Assembly (NCBI GenBank): GCA_017465145.1
Contig: JAFTWU010000003.1
Location: 84,579 to 148,578, forward strand
Direction of reading: 5' to 3'
DNA: 64,000 nt
Origin: Clostridia bacterium
GTDB lineage: Bacteria; Bacillota; Clostridia; Christensenellales; Borkfalkiaceae
The notes beneath the pieces were generated by a model that was not told where the DNA came from, ran no database searches, and worked only from the letters and a program-made list of their open reading frames with translations. Shown here piece by piece: positions 43,977 through 53,781 of this stretch (position 1 is its first letter; each line of letters begins with the position of its first letter). Made by a program: the position numbers and the translations under genes.

Positions 43977-44985
43977 TTTTGATTATTTTTTACCCGAAAA
44001 TTTAATTGCGCAAACACCCGCAGAACCGCGCGATTCGTCTAGGCTTTTGGTTTACGATAGAAAAGCAGATGCCGTTTATCACAAAACTTTTAGGGATATA
44101 AAACAGTTTTTGAAAAAAGGGGACTTGCTTGTTCGCAACAACACCAAAGTTTTGCCCGCGCGTATGTTTGCATATACGGTAAACGGGGGTAAAGTGGAAG
44201 TGTTACTTCTTAAGCGTTTTAACTTAAACGAGTGGGAAGTTTTGGTTAAGCCCGGCAAAAAGGCAAAACCGGGGGTAGTTCTTACCATTTCAAACGAACT
44301 GTCGCTAAAGGTTTTATCCACCGATGAAAACGCGGGCAGTAGGCGTGTTGAATTTATTTACGACGGCGTGTTTGAAGATATTATCTCTAGGGTAGGGGAA
44401 ATGCCCTTACCACCCTATATCACGGAAAAATTAAAGGACCGCGACCGCTATCAAACGGTATACGCCAAAGTTGACGGCTCTGCCGCAGCACCCACCGCGG
44501 GGCTACATTTCACTAATGAACTTTTAGCAGAACTAGAAGATATGGGCGTAGAAATTGCAGACGTTCTTTTACACGTTGGGCTTGGAACTTTCCGCCCCGT
44601 TAAAGCGGACGATATCACCGACCACCATATGCATAGCGAATATTACGAAATAGATAAAATAAACGCTGAAAAAATTAATAAAGCAAAGCGTGAAGGTAGG
44701 CGCGTTATAGCGGTTGGAACTACTGCCGTGCGCACGCTAGAAAGCGCTGCCGACGAGTTTGGGTTTGTGAAAGAAGGTGGCAAAGATACCGAAATATTTA
44801 TCTATCCGCCCTATAAATTTAAGTGTGTAGATGCACTTATCACTAATTTTCACTTGCCAAAGTCTACACTTTTAATGCTAGTATCGTCTCTTAGCACGCG
44901 CGAAAAGATGTTAGAATTATACAACACCGCAGTAAGCGAAAATTATCGATTCTTTTCTTTTGGCGACGCTATGTTGATTTTATAA
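43963..44985 (+). CDS. queA: S-adenosylmethionine:tRNA ribosyltransferase-isomerase QueA
   Basis: 340 residues. Converts preQ1 in tRNA to epoxyqueuosine. [59 protein letters not shown] and [16 protein letters not shown] are the family's conserved blocks (each quoted piece is separate). It overlaps ruvB and is followed, after a short structured insert, by tgt. Its last codons recur in front of tgt as part of a 19-base repeat. Confidence 0.97.
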   Translation: MKTSDFDYFLPENLIAQTPAEPRDSSRLLVYDRKADAVYHKTFRDIKQFLKKGDLLVRNNTKVLPARMFAYTVNGGKVEVLLLKRFNLNEWEVLVKPGKKAKPGVVLTISNELSLKVLSTDENAGSRRVEFIYDGVFEDIISRVGEMPLPPYITEKLKDRDRYQTVYAKVDGSAAAPTAGLHFTNELLAELEDMGVEIADVLLHVGLGTFRPVKADDITDHHMHSEYYEIDKINAEKINKAKREGRRVIAVGTTAVRTLESAADEFGFVKEGGKDTEIFIYPPYKFKCVDALITNFHLPKSTLLMLVSSLSTREKMLELYNTAVSENYRFFSFGDAMLIL

Positions 44986-45129
44986 ACGGCGTTATGCGTC
45001 GTTAACTGGCTACGCCGTGGACTTCGATGACCGAAAGGTCTATCTCACCCCACGCCTTGCCGAGCCTAGCCTAACTTGTTTCTAAAACCAACAGGGGCAG
45101 GTCTACGTAAGTTGATTTTATAAACGGCG
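44973..45129 (+). other. Structured insert between queA and tgt, flanked by 19-base repeats
   Basis: The direct repeats are 44973-44991 and 45111-45129 (GTTGATTTTATAAACGGCG), with weaker likeness continuing some 15 bases. The first covers the queA stop. The stretch between is richer in G and C and can fold as nested stems: GGCTA (45008-45012)/TAGCC (45067-45071), GTGG (45017-45020)/CCAC (45050-45053), and GATGACC-GAAA-GGTC-T-ATC (45026-45044). Candidate structured RNA or small mobile repeat. Confidence 0.5.
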
Positions 45130-45165
45130 CAATACTGCGTTACTTTTTGTATTAATATACTATAA

Positions 45166-46311
<1,146 letters not shown>

Positions 46312-46325
46312 GACTAAATATGCGT

Positions 46326-46343
46326 TAGAGTGCTAGCACTCTA
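46326..46343. promoter_or_regulatory. Perfect 18-base palindrome after tgt
   Basis: TAGAGTGCTAGCACTCTA with no loop and no T-tract; more like a protein-binding site than a terminator. Its half-sites resemble those of CIRCE but in the wrong order and without spacer. Confidence 0.4.
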
Positions 46344-46413
46344 TATAAAAAGGAAAAATTAAAGGATAATTAACGGCAAAAAAAGTCGAATTAAATAAAA
46401 TTTAATTTTTTAC

Positions 46414-46442
46414 TTGCAATATGGGTAAAAATACTTTATAAT
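46414..46442 (+). promoter_or_regulatory. yajC promoter
   Basis: TTGCAA (46414-46419), 17 bases, TATAAT (46437-46442). Confidence 0.65.
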
Positions 46443-46482
46443 CAATGTATCTAATTTAGAAATATTTTTAGGAGAATATAAA

Positions 46483-47019
46483 ATGAGCACTTTTTTACTA
46501 AAACTTTTTGACACGACAACTGGAGGTGGCACAGGCACGGCTGCTCCCGAAACCCCTAAGGGTAACGATTGGGGCACTTGGGTAATGCTTGGTGCAGTTG
46601 TTTTACTTCTTATCGGCTTTATGATTTGGTCACATTTTTCTAACAAGAAAAAACAAAAACAAGCACAAGAAAAGGTTGACTCTCTTAAAGTTGGCGACAG
46701 AGTTATGACTATCGGTGGTATTTGTGGTTTCGTTGCAGAAATCAACAAAGAAGAAAACACTTTCGTATTAAAAACCGGTTTAAACGGCAACGAATCTTAC
46801 CTTAAGTTCGACAGAAAGGCTATTTACGACACCGCACCCGCAGAAGGCTCTGCAGTAGCAGCTAAAGCCGCTGAAAAGGTAGAAGCAAAGGCAGAAGAAA
46901 AGCCCGCTGAAGAAAAGAAAGAAGCACCCAAAAAGGTTTATAACTTCCAAAAGAAAAAAGCGGTAAAACCCGAAGAAAAGCCCGCTGAAGCAAAAGCTGA
47001 AGAAGCACCTAAAGCGTAG
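46483..47019 (+). CDS. yajC: YajC, preprotein translocase accessory subunit
   Basis: 178 residues. One membrane helix (about 25-45, WVMLGAVVLLLIGFMIWSHF) and the YajC core (KVDSLKVGDRVMTIGGICGFVAEI). The last 75 residues are a low-complexity Ala/Lys/Glu/Pro tail, longer than in typical YajC proteins (about 90-110 residues). YajC associates with SecDF and YidC. Good AGGAG ribosome site. Confidence 0.92.
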   Translation: MSTFLLKLFDTTTGGGTGTAAPETPKGNDWGTWVMLGAVVLLLIGFMIWSHFSNKKKQKQAQEKVDSLKVGDRVMTIGGICGFVAEINKEENTFVLKTGLNGNESYLKFDRKAIYDTAPAEGSAVAAKAAEKVEAKAEEKPAEEKKEAPKKVYNFQKKKAVKPEEKPAEAKAEEAPKA

Positions 47020-47086
47020 TTTTTAAGGCTATTTTGGTTAGAAATCTTACCAAAAGTTATAACTAAAAAAAGAATATAAATGATTA

Positions 47087-47126
47087 CCCCCGCATATCTA
47101 TATAAAAATAGACGCGGGGGTTTTAT
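47087..47126 (+). terminator. yajC terminator overlapping the next gene's ribosome site
   Basis: CCCCCGC (47087-47093) with GCGGGGG (47114-47120), then TTTTATT. The G-run is also the only possible ribosome site for ATG 47128. Confidence 0.7.
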
Positions 47127-47127
47127 T

Positions 47128-47505
47128 ATGTCTAAATCTCAAGATAATTTTGCTATAATTCTATTAAAGGGGGTGTGCACGGCGCTTATTACCACCCTTG
47201 TTGGAATTTTACTTTTTTCCATCATCGTAAAGGTGGCATCCCTTAATACTACCGTTATAAAAGTAGTTAATCAGTTTATTAAACTTTTGTCGGTGTTTTT
47301 AGGGTGTTTCTTTTCGGTTAAAGGGGAAAAAGGCTTTATAAAAGGTCTTACAATAGGGGTTTTAGCAACGCTTATAACCTATCTATTATTTTCCCTTATC
47401 GGCGGACAAAAGTTTTTCAGTCTTGCGCTATTAATTGATTTATTGTTTGGAATTGCTATCGGCACGGTGTCGGGTATAGTTACCGTTAACGTAAAACGCG
47501 CATAA
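47128..47505 (+). CDS. TIGR04086-family membrane protein
   Basis: 125 residues from ATG 47128 with four membrane segments (about 10-30, 42-58, 65-85, 95-118). Clostridial proteins of this family sit directly after yajC, and the position fits here. In many relatives the SCIFF peptide and its radical SAM maturase follow; they are absent here, where an LRR lipoprotein comes next. Function unknown. An upstream ATG (47080) would start inside the terminator region and lacks a ribosome site. Confidence 0.75.
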   Translation: MSKSQDNFAIILLKGVCTALITTLVGILLFSIIVKVASLNTTVIKVVNQFIKLLSVFLGCFFSVKGEKGFIKGLTIGVLATLITYLLFSLIGGQKFFSLALLIDLLFGIAIGTVSGIVTVNVKRA

Positions 47506-47573
47506 CGAAAACTCTTGCAAAAAACTCCATTATATGATAAATTAATAGTATAAAACTATTCGAGAGCTTGCTG

Positions 47574-48437
47574 ATGAAAAAATTATCATTATTTTTCTTA
47601 AGTTTAATAATAGTGTTTTCTGGGGTGATAGGTCTTTTTGCGTGCAATAATACCCCACCTAGCGAAAGCGTTATACCTGAAACGTCAAATTTAGGGTATA
47701 CCTTTGACCAAATGGAAGACGGCTACGTGTTGACTTCGCTAAACGGTGCTACGGAAAGGGAAATAGGCGTTCCCGCAATGCACCAAGGCAAGCCCGTAGT
47801 TAAAATTGCAAGCGGTGTTTTTACAGCAGACTGTGGCGTTACCAAAGTTCAAATTCCCACGACGGTAAAAAATATTGAAAGTGGCGCGTTCGATAGTTGC
47901 GAAAGTTTAGAAAAGATAGCCGTGCTTTCCGGTAACCAAAATTTTTCAGCAAAAAGCGGTATTTTATATAACGCGCAAGGTACTGAATTCATTGCCGTTC
48001 CAAAGGCTATCAAGGGCACGATAACCTTACCACAAACGCTTAAGGCGATACCCGAAAGACAATTTGCTAACCGCGATGGGATAACCGAAGTTGTTTTCCC
48101 CGCAGGCTTTGAAAGGATAGAACATTACGCCTTTTATATGTGCACGTCTCTTGCTAAAGCCGATTGGCCCACGTCGATAATAAAAGTTGGGCACGGCGCT
48201 TTTTACGGTTGCAAAAAGATGACCACCCTTTTAATTCCAGGTGGCATTGAATATTTGGGCGGATATTGTTTTTACGGTTGCACCTTGCTTAAACTTACCT
48301 ATGATGGCACGCAAACAAAGTGGTATGAAATGCTAGAAGTCGCATACGCTGATAGTGATTTAACCACCGAAGAACAAGAAAAAATGTATTGGATTACTTG
48401 GGATAGGCACGTTCCCACCTTTTTAGTTGAAGAATAG
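47574..48437 (+). CDS. LRR_5 (BspA-like) lipoprotein
   Basis: 287 residues from ATG 47574. Signal peptide with lipobox LFAC (Cys about 24), then about seven LRR_5 repeats (VKNIESGAFDSCESLEKI, FERIEHYAFYMCTSL, IIKVGHGAFYGCKKMTTL and so on as separate units). Surface-anchored; binding partner unknown. Same style as the smaller protein at 1780-2388. The ribosome site is weak (GAGAG). Confidence 0.85.
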   Translation: MKKLSLFFLSLIIVFSGVIGLFACNNTPPSESVIPETSNLGYTFDQMEDGYVLTSLNGATEREIGVPAMHQGKPVVKIASGVFTADCGVTKVQIPTTVKNIESGAFDSCESLEKIAVLSGNQNFSAKSGILYNAQGTEFIAVPKAIKGTITLPQTLKAIPERQFANRDGITEVVFPAGFERIEHYAFYMCTSLAKADWPTSIIKVGHGAFYGCKKMTTLLIPGGIEYLGGYCFYGCTLLKLTYDGTQTKWYEMLEVAYADSDLTTEEQEKMYWITWDRHVPTFLVEE

Positions 48438-48490
48438 AACGCTGAATTTAATTGACTATATGGCGCGTAATTACAATAAATCTTAAAAAA

Positions 48491-48518
48491 TAAAGGAGCA
48501 GATTTCTGCTCCTTTTTC
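48491..48518. terminator. Bidirectional intrinsic terminator
   Basis: AAAGGAGCAGA (48492-48502) with TCTGCTCCTTT (48505-48515), T-tract after. Confidence 0.8.
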
Positions 48519-48548
48519 TTATCCGTAACTTTTACTTATATGTAACTT

Positions 48549-49775
48549 TTATATAATCCAATCGCCGTCTTTAAAGATAATAACCTTTTCACCGTTATCT
48601 TTTATGCCCGTAACCGTTAAATCGGGCGTTCCTATCATAAAGTCAACGTGTTCGATAGAATCGTTTACACCGCGTTTTTTAAGTTCCGCTTTAGTCAATT
48701 TGTCGCCGTTTTCAATTGTGGTGGGGTACGCTTTTCCTATCGCTAAATGACAACTTGCATTTTCATCAAATAAGGTGTTATAAAAAAGGACTCCGCTTTT
48801 TGCGATGGGAGAATTTTTACCTATCAACGCAATTTCACCAAGCCTTTTAGTGCCATTGTCGGTGTTGATAAGGGTGCAAAGGGTGTCGTAACCTTTTTCC
48901 GCAGAATAACTTTCTATTTTGCCCCTCTTAAAAGTAATGGTAAAATTATCTATAATTTGTCCGTTATAAGATAGGGGAAGAGCGGACTTCAAAACGCCGT
49001 CTACACGACTGCGGTGTGGTGCGGTAAACACTTCTTCGGTTGGCATATTTGCAACGAAACTAACGCCGTCTTTTGCCCTTTCTTTTGCCGATTGCCACTT
49101 GTGTCCTTCAGCAAGCCCAACGGTAAGGTCGGTCCCCTTTTCGTTCTTAAAATGAATATACTTAAAGTTAGCGTCGTTTAAAAACTTGGCGTGCCTATCA
49201 AGGTTATTGATATGTTCGTTCCAAACTTTAACGGGGTCTTCAGAATCTAGTCGCATTGCGCGTTCAATTTCTTTAGAGAGCATCTCTTCTGGGTTTTCAG
49301 CGTTTGGAAATACTTGCTTTGCCCACGCGTGAGTTGGCACGGAAACTACGCACCAACGGATACCGTTGCTCATAACGGCGTCAAAATATTTTTTTAGCGC
49401 CTTGCCCCTTGCAATAGCAGAAGCCGAAATTTTTTCGGCAGGTACACCGTTAAACGCCATAGGGTCTTCGGCAGAGATTGCAACGTAGCAAAAGTTTTCT
49501 TCAATCAGGTAATTGCGCGCGCCAACAAGCCATTTGGGAACTTCGGTAAGGCGACTATCGGTAGCGTTAAGGTAAAAAAGACGCTCTATCTTTTCGTTTT
49601 CCCACCTAACCCTAACTACGCTTGCGCCAAGCGAATAGGCTGTTTCAGTTAACACTTCAGCAACTAACGATTTTTCAACAGGGCAAACGATTTCTAAGCC
49701 TTGTCCTTTTTGAAGGTTTACGCCCTTTTGCAACACTAAATTAGCAAAGTTTTTCAACGTTTTTTCGGTAAACAT
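48549..49775 (-). CDS. M29-family metallo-aminopeptidase (AmpS/PepS-like)
   Basis: 408 residues. Cytoplasmic aminopeptidase with two metal ions, releasing N-terminal residues in peptide turnover. Conserved blocks: NMPTEEVFTAPHRSRVDG, RLGEIALIGKNSPI, LFYNTLFDENASCHLAIGKAY and HVDFMIGTPDLTVTG, which hold the metal ligands (Glu, Glu, His, His, Asp). AAAGGGAGA precedes the start. Confidence 0.93.
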   Translation of the reverse strand: MFTEKTLKNFANLVLQKGVNLQKGQGLEIVCPVEKSLVAEVLTETAYSLGASVVRVRWENEKIERLFYLNATDSRLTEVPKWLVGARNYLIEENFCYVAISAEDPMAFNGVPAEKISASAIARGKALKKYFDAVMSNGIRWCVVSVPTHAWAKQVFPNAENPEEMLSKEIERAMRLDSEDPVKVWNEHINNLDRHAKFLNDANFKYIHFKNEKGTDLTVGLAEGHKWQSAKERAKDGVSFVANMPTEEVFTAPHRSRVDGVLKSALPLSYNGQIIDNFTITFKRGKIESYSAEKGYDTLCTLINTDNGTKRLGEIALIGKNSPIAKSGVLFYNTLFDENASCHLAIGKAYPTTIENGDKLTKAELKKRGVNDSIEHVDFMIGTPDLTVTGIKDNGEKVIIFKDGDWII

Positions 49776-49887
49776 TATATTCTCCCTTTAAATTTTCAAT
49801 ATTGTATAACGGCACTATAACTTTGTCAAGTGGTAAAAATTCTTAAATTTTGGCGTAATTTGCCCCAAATTTACCCTTTTTTTGATA

Positions 49888-49916
49888 TTGACATCGTCTT
49901 ATTATTATAATATAAT
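49888..49916 (+). promoter_or_regulatory. dxs promoter
   Basis: TTGACA (49888-49893), 17 bases, TATAAT (49911-49916). Confidence 0.75.
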
Positions 49917-49964
49917 AATATTTAGGGTAAAACTACTTATTTAAGCAAAATTTTTAGGAGAAAA

Positions 49965-51782
49965 GTGAGATTTATGGCGCTACTTGATAATATTTCAACT
50001 TCATCTGATTTGAAAAAATTATCCATAAAAGAACTCTCTATTCTTGCGGAAGAATTGCGCGAAAAGATTTTGCAAACTATAACTAACAATGGTGGACATT
50101 TATCCGCTAACCTTGGCGTTGTAGAACTTACCCTTGCTATTCACTACGTATTCGATTTACCCAACGATAAACTTATATTCGACGTTGGACATCAATGCTA
50201 CGTTCATAAGCTTTTATCAAACCGTAGCGATAAATTCGATACTATCCGTACGGGTGGCGGGCTTTCCGGTTTCCCCGATAAAGACGAAAGTGAGTTCGAC
50301 CCCTTCACTACGGGGCATGCGGGCAACTCTATCGCATCGGCTCTTGGGCTTTGTGCCGCGCGCGACGCTTTAAACGAAGATTATACCGTTATAAACGTTG
50401 TTGGCGACGCGTCTATCGTAAACGGTCTTAACCTTGAAGCGATGTCCGCAAACAACAATAAACCAAAAAAACTTGTCGTTATTCTAAACGATAACGGTAT
50501 GTCTATATCTAAAAACGTAAACGGGCTTTATAAATATATCGCCGCGTCTACCACTAAAAAGGGTTACGAAAAAAGCAAGCGTGCGTTAAGAAAGTTCTTG
50601 GGTAGACACTTATCTAAAGTGGTTATATCTATCCGTAACTTTATTAAGCGCGTGTTCAGTAAAACCACCTTCTTTGAACTTTTTGGTTTTAAATATATCG
50701 GTGTCGTTGACGGTAACGATATTAAACAAACGATTAAATTTTTACAAAAGATAAAAAATTCTTCCGGTCGCGCCGTGCTTTTACACGTTAAAACAACTAA
50801 GGGTAAAGGACACGATGAAAGTGAAGAACACGCCGACGAATATCACGGCGTAGGCAAAAACTTATCGCACGGCACAAACGGAAACGCTTGCGTGCTAGGA
50901 AAGGAACTTAACGCCCATATAGAAAAAGAGAATCGCATAACGGTTATAACCGCGGGTATGAAGACGGGCACGGGGCTTAGTATAGTAGAAAAAGAACACC
51001 CCCAAAACTTCGTTGACGTTGGTATTGCAGAAGAATACGCCGTAACCTTAGCGGCAGGCATGGCTACGGGCGGGCTTAAACCTGTGGTCGCCATATATTC
51101 GACCTTTATGCAACGCGCTTACGACCAAATAGTGCACGACGTATGTATGCAAAATCTTCCCGTAGTATTTTGTTTGGATAGGGCGGGTTTCGTCGGAGAA
51201 GACGGGAAAACGCACCAAGGGTTGTTTGATTTAAGTTATCTATCGCATATACCCAACATGCACGTTCTTGCCCCGAACAACGAAGAAGAAGTTAAAGACG
51301 CGCTAGACTATGCGCTTTCGTTAAATTGTCCCGTGGCAATAAGGTATCCAAAATCTAACGGGCTTTCTCAAGAAGACTGTAAGGCTCTTATTAAAGACGA
51401 ACCTTGGGTTACCTTAAAAGACGGGGATAGGGTGACGATAATTGCCGTTGGTGGAAAAATGAAAGAACTTGCACTATCCGTGGCTAATGACGTTGACGGC
51501 GTTAAAGTTGTTTCCGCAAGGGTGGTTAAACCCCTTTGCGAAAGAGTGCTAGACGGCATTAGTTCACCGCTTATTATCACCCTAGAAGAAAACGTGGTTA
51601 CGGGCGGTTTTGGTAGTATGGTTGCAAGTTACTACGCTAAAACTAACGATAATAAAAAGATAATTTGCCTTGGTGCACCCGATAAATTTATCGCACACGA
51701 TAGTATAGATTCGCAATTAAAGGCGAACGGACTTGATAAAGAAAATATAATCACTTTATTGGCGCAAGCCGATACTAACTAG
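49965..51782 (+). CDS. dxs: 1-deoxy-D-xylulose-5-phosphate synthase
   Basis: 605 residues. First enzyme of the MEP isoprenoid pathway, joining pyruvate and glyceraldehyde-3-phosphate with thiamine diphosphate. HLSANLGVVELTLAIHYVF, FDVGHQCYVHK, TGHAGNSIASALG, VGIAEEYAVTLAAGMA and FCLDRAGFVGEDGKTHQG are conserved. The ThDP motif is GDAS rather than the usual GDG, followed by NGL instead of GGM; the ND of the motif (ILNDNGMSIS) is intact. The start is GTG 49965 or ATG 49974; AGGAG is four or thirteen bases away respectively. Confidence 0.93.
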   Translation: MRFMALLDNISTSSDLKKLSIKELSILAEELREKILQTITNNGGHLSANLGVVELTLAIHYVFDLPNDKLIFDVGHQCYVHKLLSNRSDKFDTIRTGGGLSGFPDKDESEFDPFTTGHAGNSIASALGLCAARDALNEDYTVINVVGDASIVNGLNLEAMSANNNKPKKLVVILNDNGMSISKNVNGLYKYIAASTTKKGYEKSKRALRKFLGRHLSKVVISIRNFIKRVFSKTTFFELFGFKYIGVVDGNDIKQTIKFLQKIKNSSGRAVLLHVKTTKGKGHDESEEHADEYHGVGKNLSHGTNGNACVLGKELNAHIEKENRITVITAGMKTGTGLSIVEKEHPQNFVDVGIAEEYAVTLAAGMATGGLKPVVAIYSTFMQRAYDQIVHDVCMQNLPVVFCLDRAGFVGEDGKTHQGLFDLSYLSHIPNMHVLAPNNEEEVKDALDYALSLNCPVAIRYPKSNGLSQEDCKALIKDEPWVTLKDGDRVTIIAVGGKMKELALSVANDVDGVKVVSARVVKPLCERVLDGISSPLIITLEENVVTGGFGSMVASYYAKTNDNKKIICLGAPDKFIAHDSIDSQLKANGLDKENIITLLAQADTN

Positions 51783-51795
51783 TATAGGGGGAAAA

Positions 51796-53640
51796 ATGAA
51801 TAAAGTATTTAGGGTTTTAACATTAGTTTTACTAGATATCATATTCGTTGTGGCGGCGTGGCTTTTAGCGGACGTTATTTTGAATTTAGAAATGACCGAA
51901 GCGGGCTTTGAAGGTATCTTAAAGGAAAATTGGTACTTTTTAGTTGCCACCATAGTTGCGGCAATAGCCTTTAACTTTATATTTAGAATTTACACTAAAC
52001 TTTGGAAATACGCAGGGCTTGCAGACGCGTTAAAGTTAATTGGCTCTGCAATCTGCACGATAGGAGTTGCAACTATTTCCGTTATAACGGAATCACATAC
52101 TAAACAATGGCTTATCGTTTTTACGGTAATATACCTTGTGTTGTTTGGCGCAAGCAGACTTTTCCAAAGATTATTTATTATGGTTGACCACTCAAGGAAT
52201 AAGCGTGGCAATTCTAAACTTAAACGCACTATGATAGTTGGCGCGGGCGAAACGGGTTCAATGCTTATTAAGGAAATGCAATTTGCCGACACCTTAAATT
52301 TAACCCCCGTATGCGCGCTAGACGACGATGAAAAGAAAATAGGGCAATACCTTAACGGCGTTAAAATAGTTGGTAAAATTTGCGATGCTGAAAAGTTTGC
52401 ACAAAAATATGCAGTTGATGAAATTATAATTGCAATACCTTCTGCTACTAGAGAGCAACTTAAAGTAATAATGGATTATTGTCAACAAACGGACTGCAAC
52501 ATTAAAGCCGTGCCAAGACAATACCGCTTTAGTGACGGAAAAGTAAGTTACGCAGACTTGAAAAAGGTAAGCATTTTAGACCTTTTAGGCAGAGAACAAA
52601 TCAAGGTTAACCTAGATGAAATTATGGGTTATATTGAAGATAGAGTCGTTCTCGTTACGGGTGGCGGTGGCTCTATCGGTAGTGAACTTTGCCGTCAAAT
52701 AGCAAGCCATAACCCCAAGCAACTTATCATTTTAGATATTTACGAAAATAACGCTTACGCTATTCAACAAGAACTTGTAAGAAATTATAAAGATAAACTC
52801 AATTTAACCGTATTAATCGCAAGTGTTCGCGACGAAGGTAAAATTGATAAGGTTATAGCCAATTACAAGCCGGAAATAGTCTTTCACGCGGCAGCGCATA
52901 AACACGTTCCACTTATGGAAGATAGCCCCAACGAAGCGGTTAAAAACAACGTTATAGGCACATATAACGTGGCTAATTCCGCAGGGAAGCACGGCGTTAA
53001 AAGATTTATTCTTATATCAACCGACAAGGCGGTTAACCCCACCAACATTATGGGCGCAAGCAAGCGTATGTGCGAAATGATTGTTCAAGCAATGGACAAA
53101 AAGTACGATACGGAATACGTTGCGGTAAGGTTTGGTAACGTGCTTGGCTCTAACGGTTCGGTAGTTCCTTTGTTTGAAAAACAAATTGCTGAAGGTGGCC
53201 CCGTAACCGTTACACACAAAAATATAGTTCGTTATTTTATGACTATTCCCGAAGCCGTAAGCCTAGTTTTACAAGCGGGTGCATACGCAAAGGGTGGCGA
53301 AATATTCGTGCTAGATATGGGCGAACAGGTTAAAATTTACGACTTAGCCGTTAAAATGATTAAACTTTCAGGTTTAGTACCCGGTGAAGATATTGAAATT
53401 AAAATTACAGGTCTTCGCCCCGGTGAAAAACTTTATGAAGAACGCCTTATGGAAGAAGAAGGGCTTACTAAAACGGCAAACGATTTAATTTCTATCGGCA
53501 AACCGCTAGAAGTTGATAAAAACTTATTTACCAAGATTAAAGAACTTAAAAAACTTGCCTATGCCGAAACGGACGAAATGAAAGAGTTAGTCCACGGCTT
53601 AGTGCCCACCTATACCATTGATAAACGCGATAAAAACTAA
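51796..53640 (+). CDS. UDP-sugar 4,6-dehydratase of the CapD/PglF type
   Basis: 614 residues. Four N-terminal membrane helices (to about 125), a Rossmann-like domain (MIVGAGETGSMLIKEM), then the SDR catalytic domain: GGGGSIGSELCRQI, FHAAAHKHVPLME, STDKAVNPTNIMGASKR, and RFGNVLGSNGSVVPLF. It makes UDP-4-keto-6-deoxy-GlcNAc for surface polysaccharide or glycoprotein. It follows dxs by 13 bases and is followed by polysaccharide genes. Confidence 0.93.
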   Translation: MNKVFRVLTLVLLDIIFVVAAWLLADVILNLEMTEAGFEGILKENWYFLVATIVAAIAFNFIFRIYTKLWKYAGLADALKLIGSAICTIGVATISVITESHTKQWLIVFTVIYLVLFGASRLFQRLFIMVDHSRNKRGNSKLKRTMIVGAGETGSMLIKEMQFADTLNLTPVCALDDDEKKIGQYLNGVKIVGKICDAEKFAQKYAVDEIIIAIPSATREQLKVIMDYCQQTDCNIKAVPRQYRFSDGKVSYADLKKVSILDLLGREQIKVNLDEIMGYIEDRVVLVTGGGGSIGSELCRQIASHNPKQLIILDIYENNAYAIQQELVRNYKDKLNLTVLIASVRDEGKIDKVIANYKPEIVFHAAAHKHVPLMEDSPNEAVKNNVIGTYNVANSAGKHGVKRFILISTDKAVNPTNIMGASKRMCEMIVQAMDKKYDTEYVAVRFGNVLGSNGSVVPLFEKQIAEGGPVTVTHKNIVRYFMTIPEAVSLVLQAGAYAKGGEIFVLDMGEQVKIYDLAVKMIKLSGLVPGEDIEIKITGLRPGEKLYEERLMEEEGLTKTANDLISIGKPLEVDKNLFTKIKELKKLAYAETDEMKELVHGLVPTYTIDKRDKN

Positions 53641-53691
53641 AGGGTTTTGCAATTCGCGCTCACTAATTGATACGGTAATAAAAAAATAGTA

Positions 53692-53722
53692 AAAAAAGCG
53701 ACCGATATGGTCGCTTTTTTGT
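53692..53722. terminator. Bidirectional intrinsic terminator
   Basis: GCGACC (53698-53703) with GGTCGC (53709-53714) in A/T arms. Confidence 0.8.
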
Positions 53723-53781
53723 TATACTCAGTTATTTAGGTTTAATTTTTTTGTTTAATCAGGCAAGACGGTTTCGCCAAA

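Noticed and set aside
46326-46343. CIRCE (HrcA) operator
   Set aside because: The half-sites are in reversed order with no nine-base spacer, and no heat-shock gene follows.
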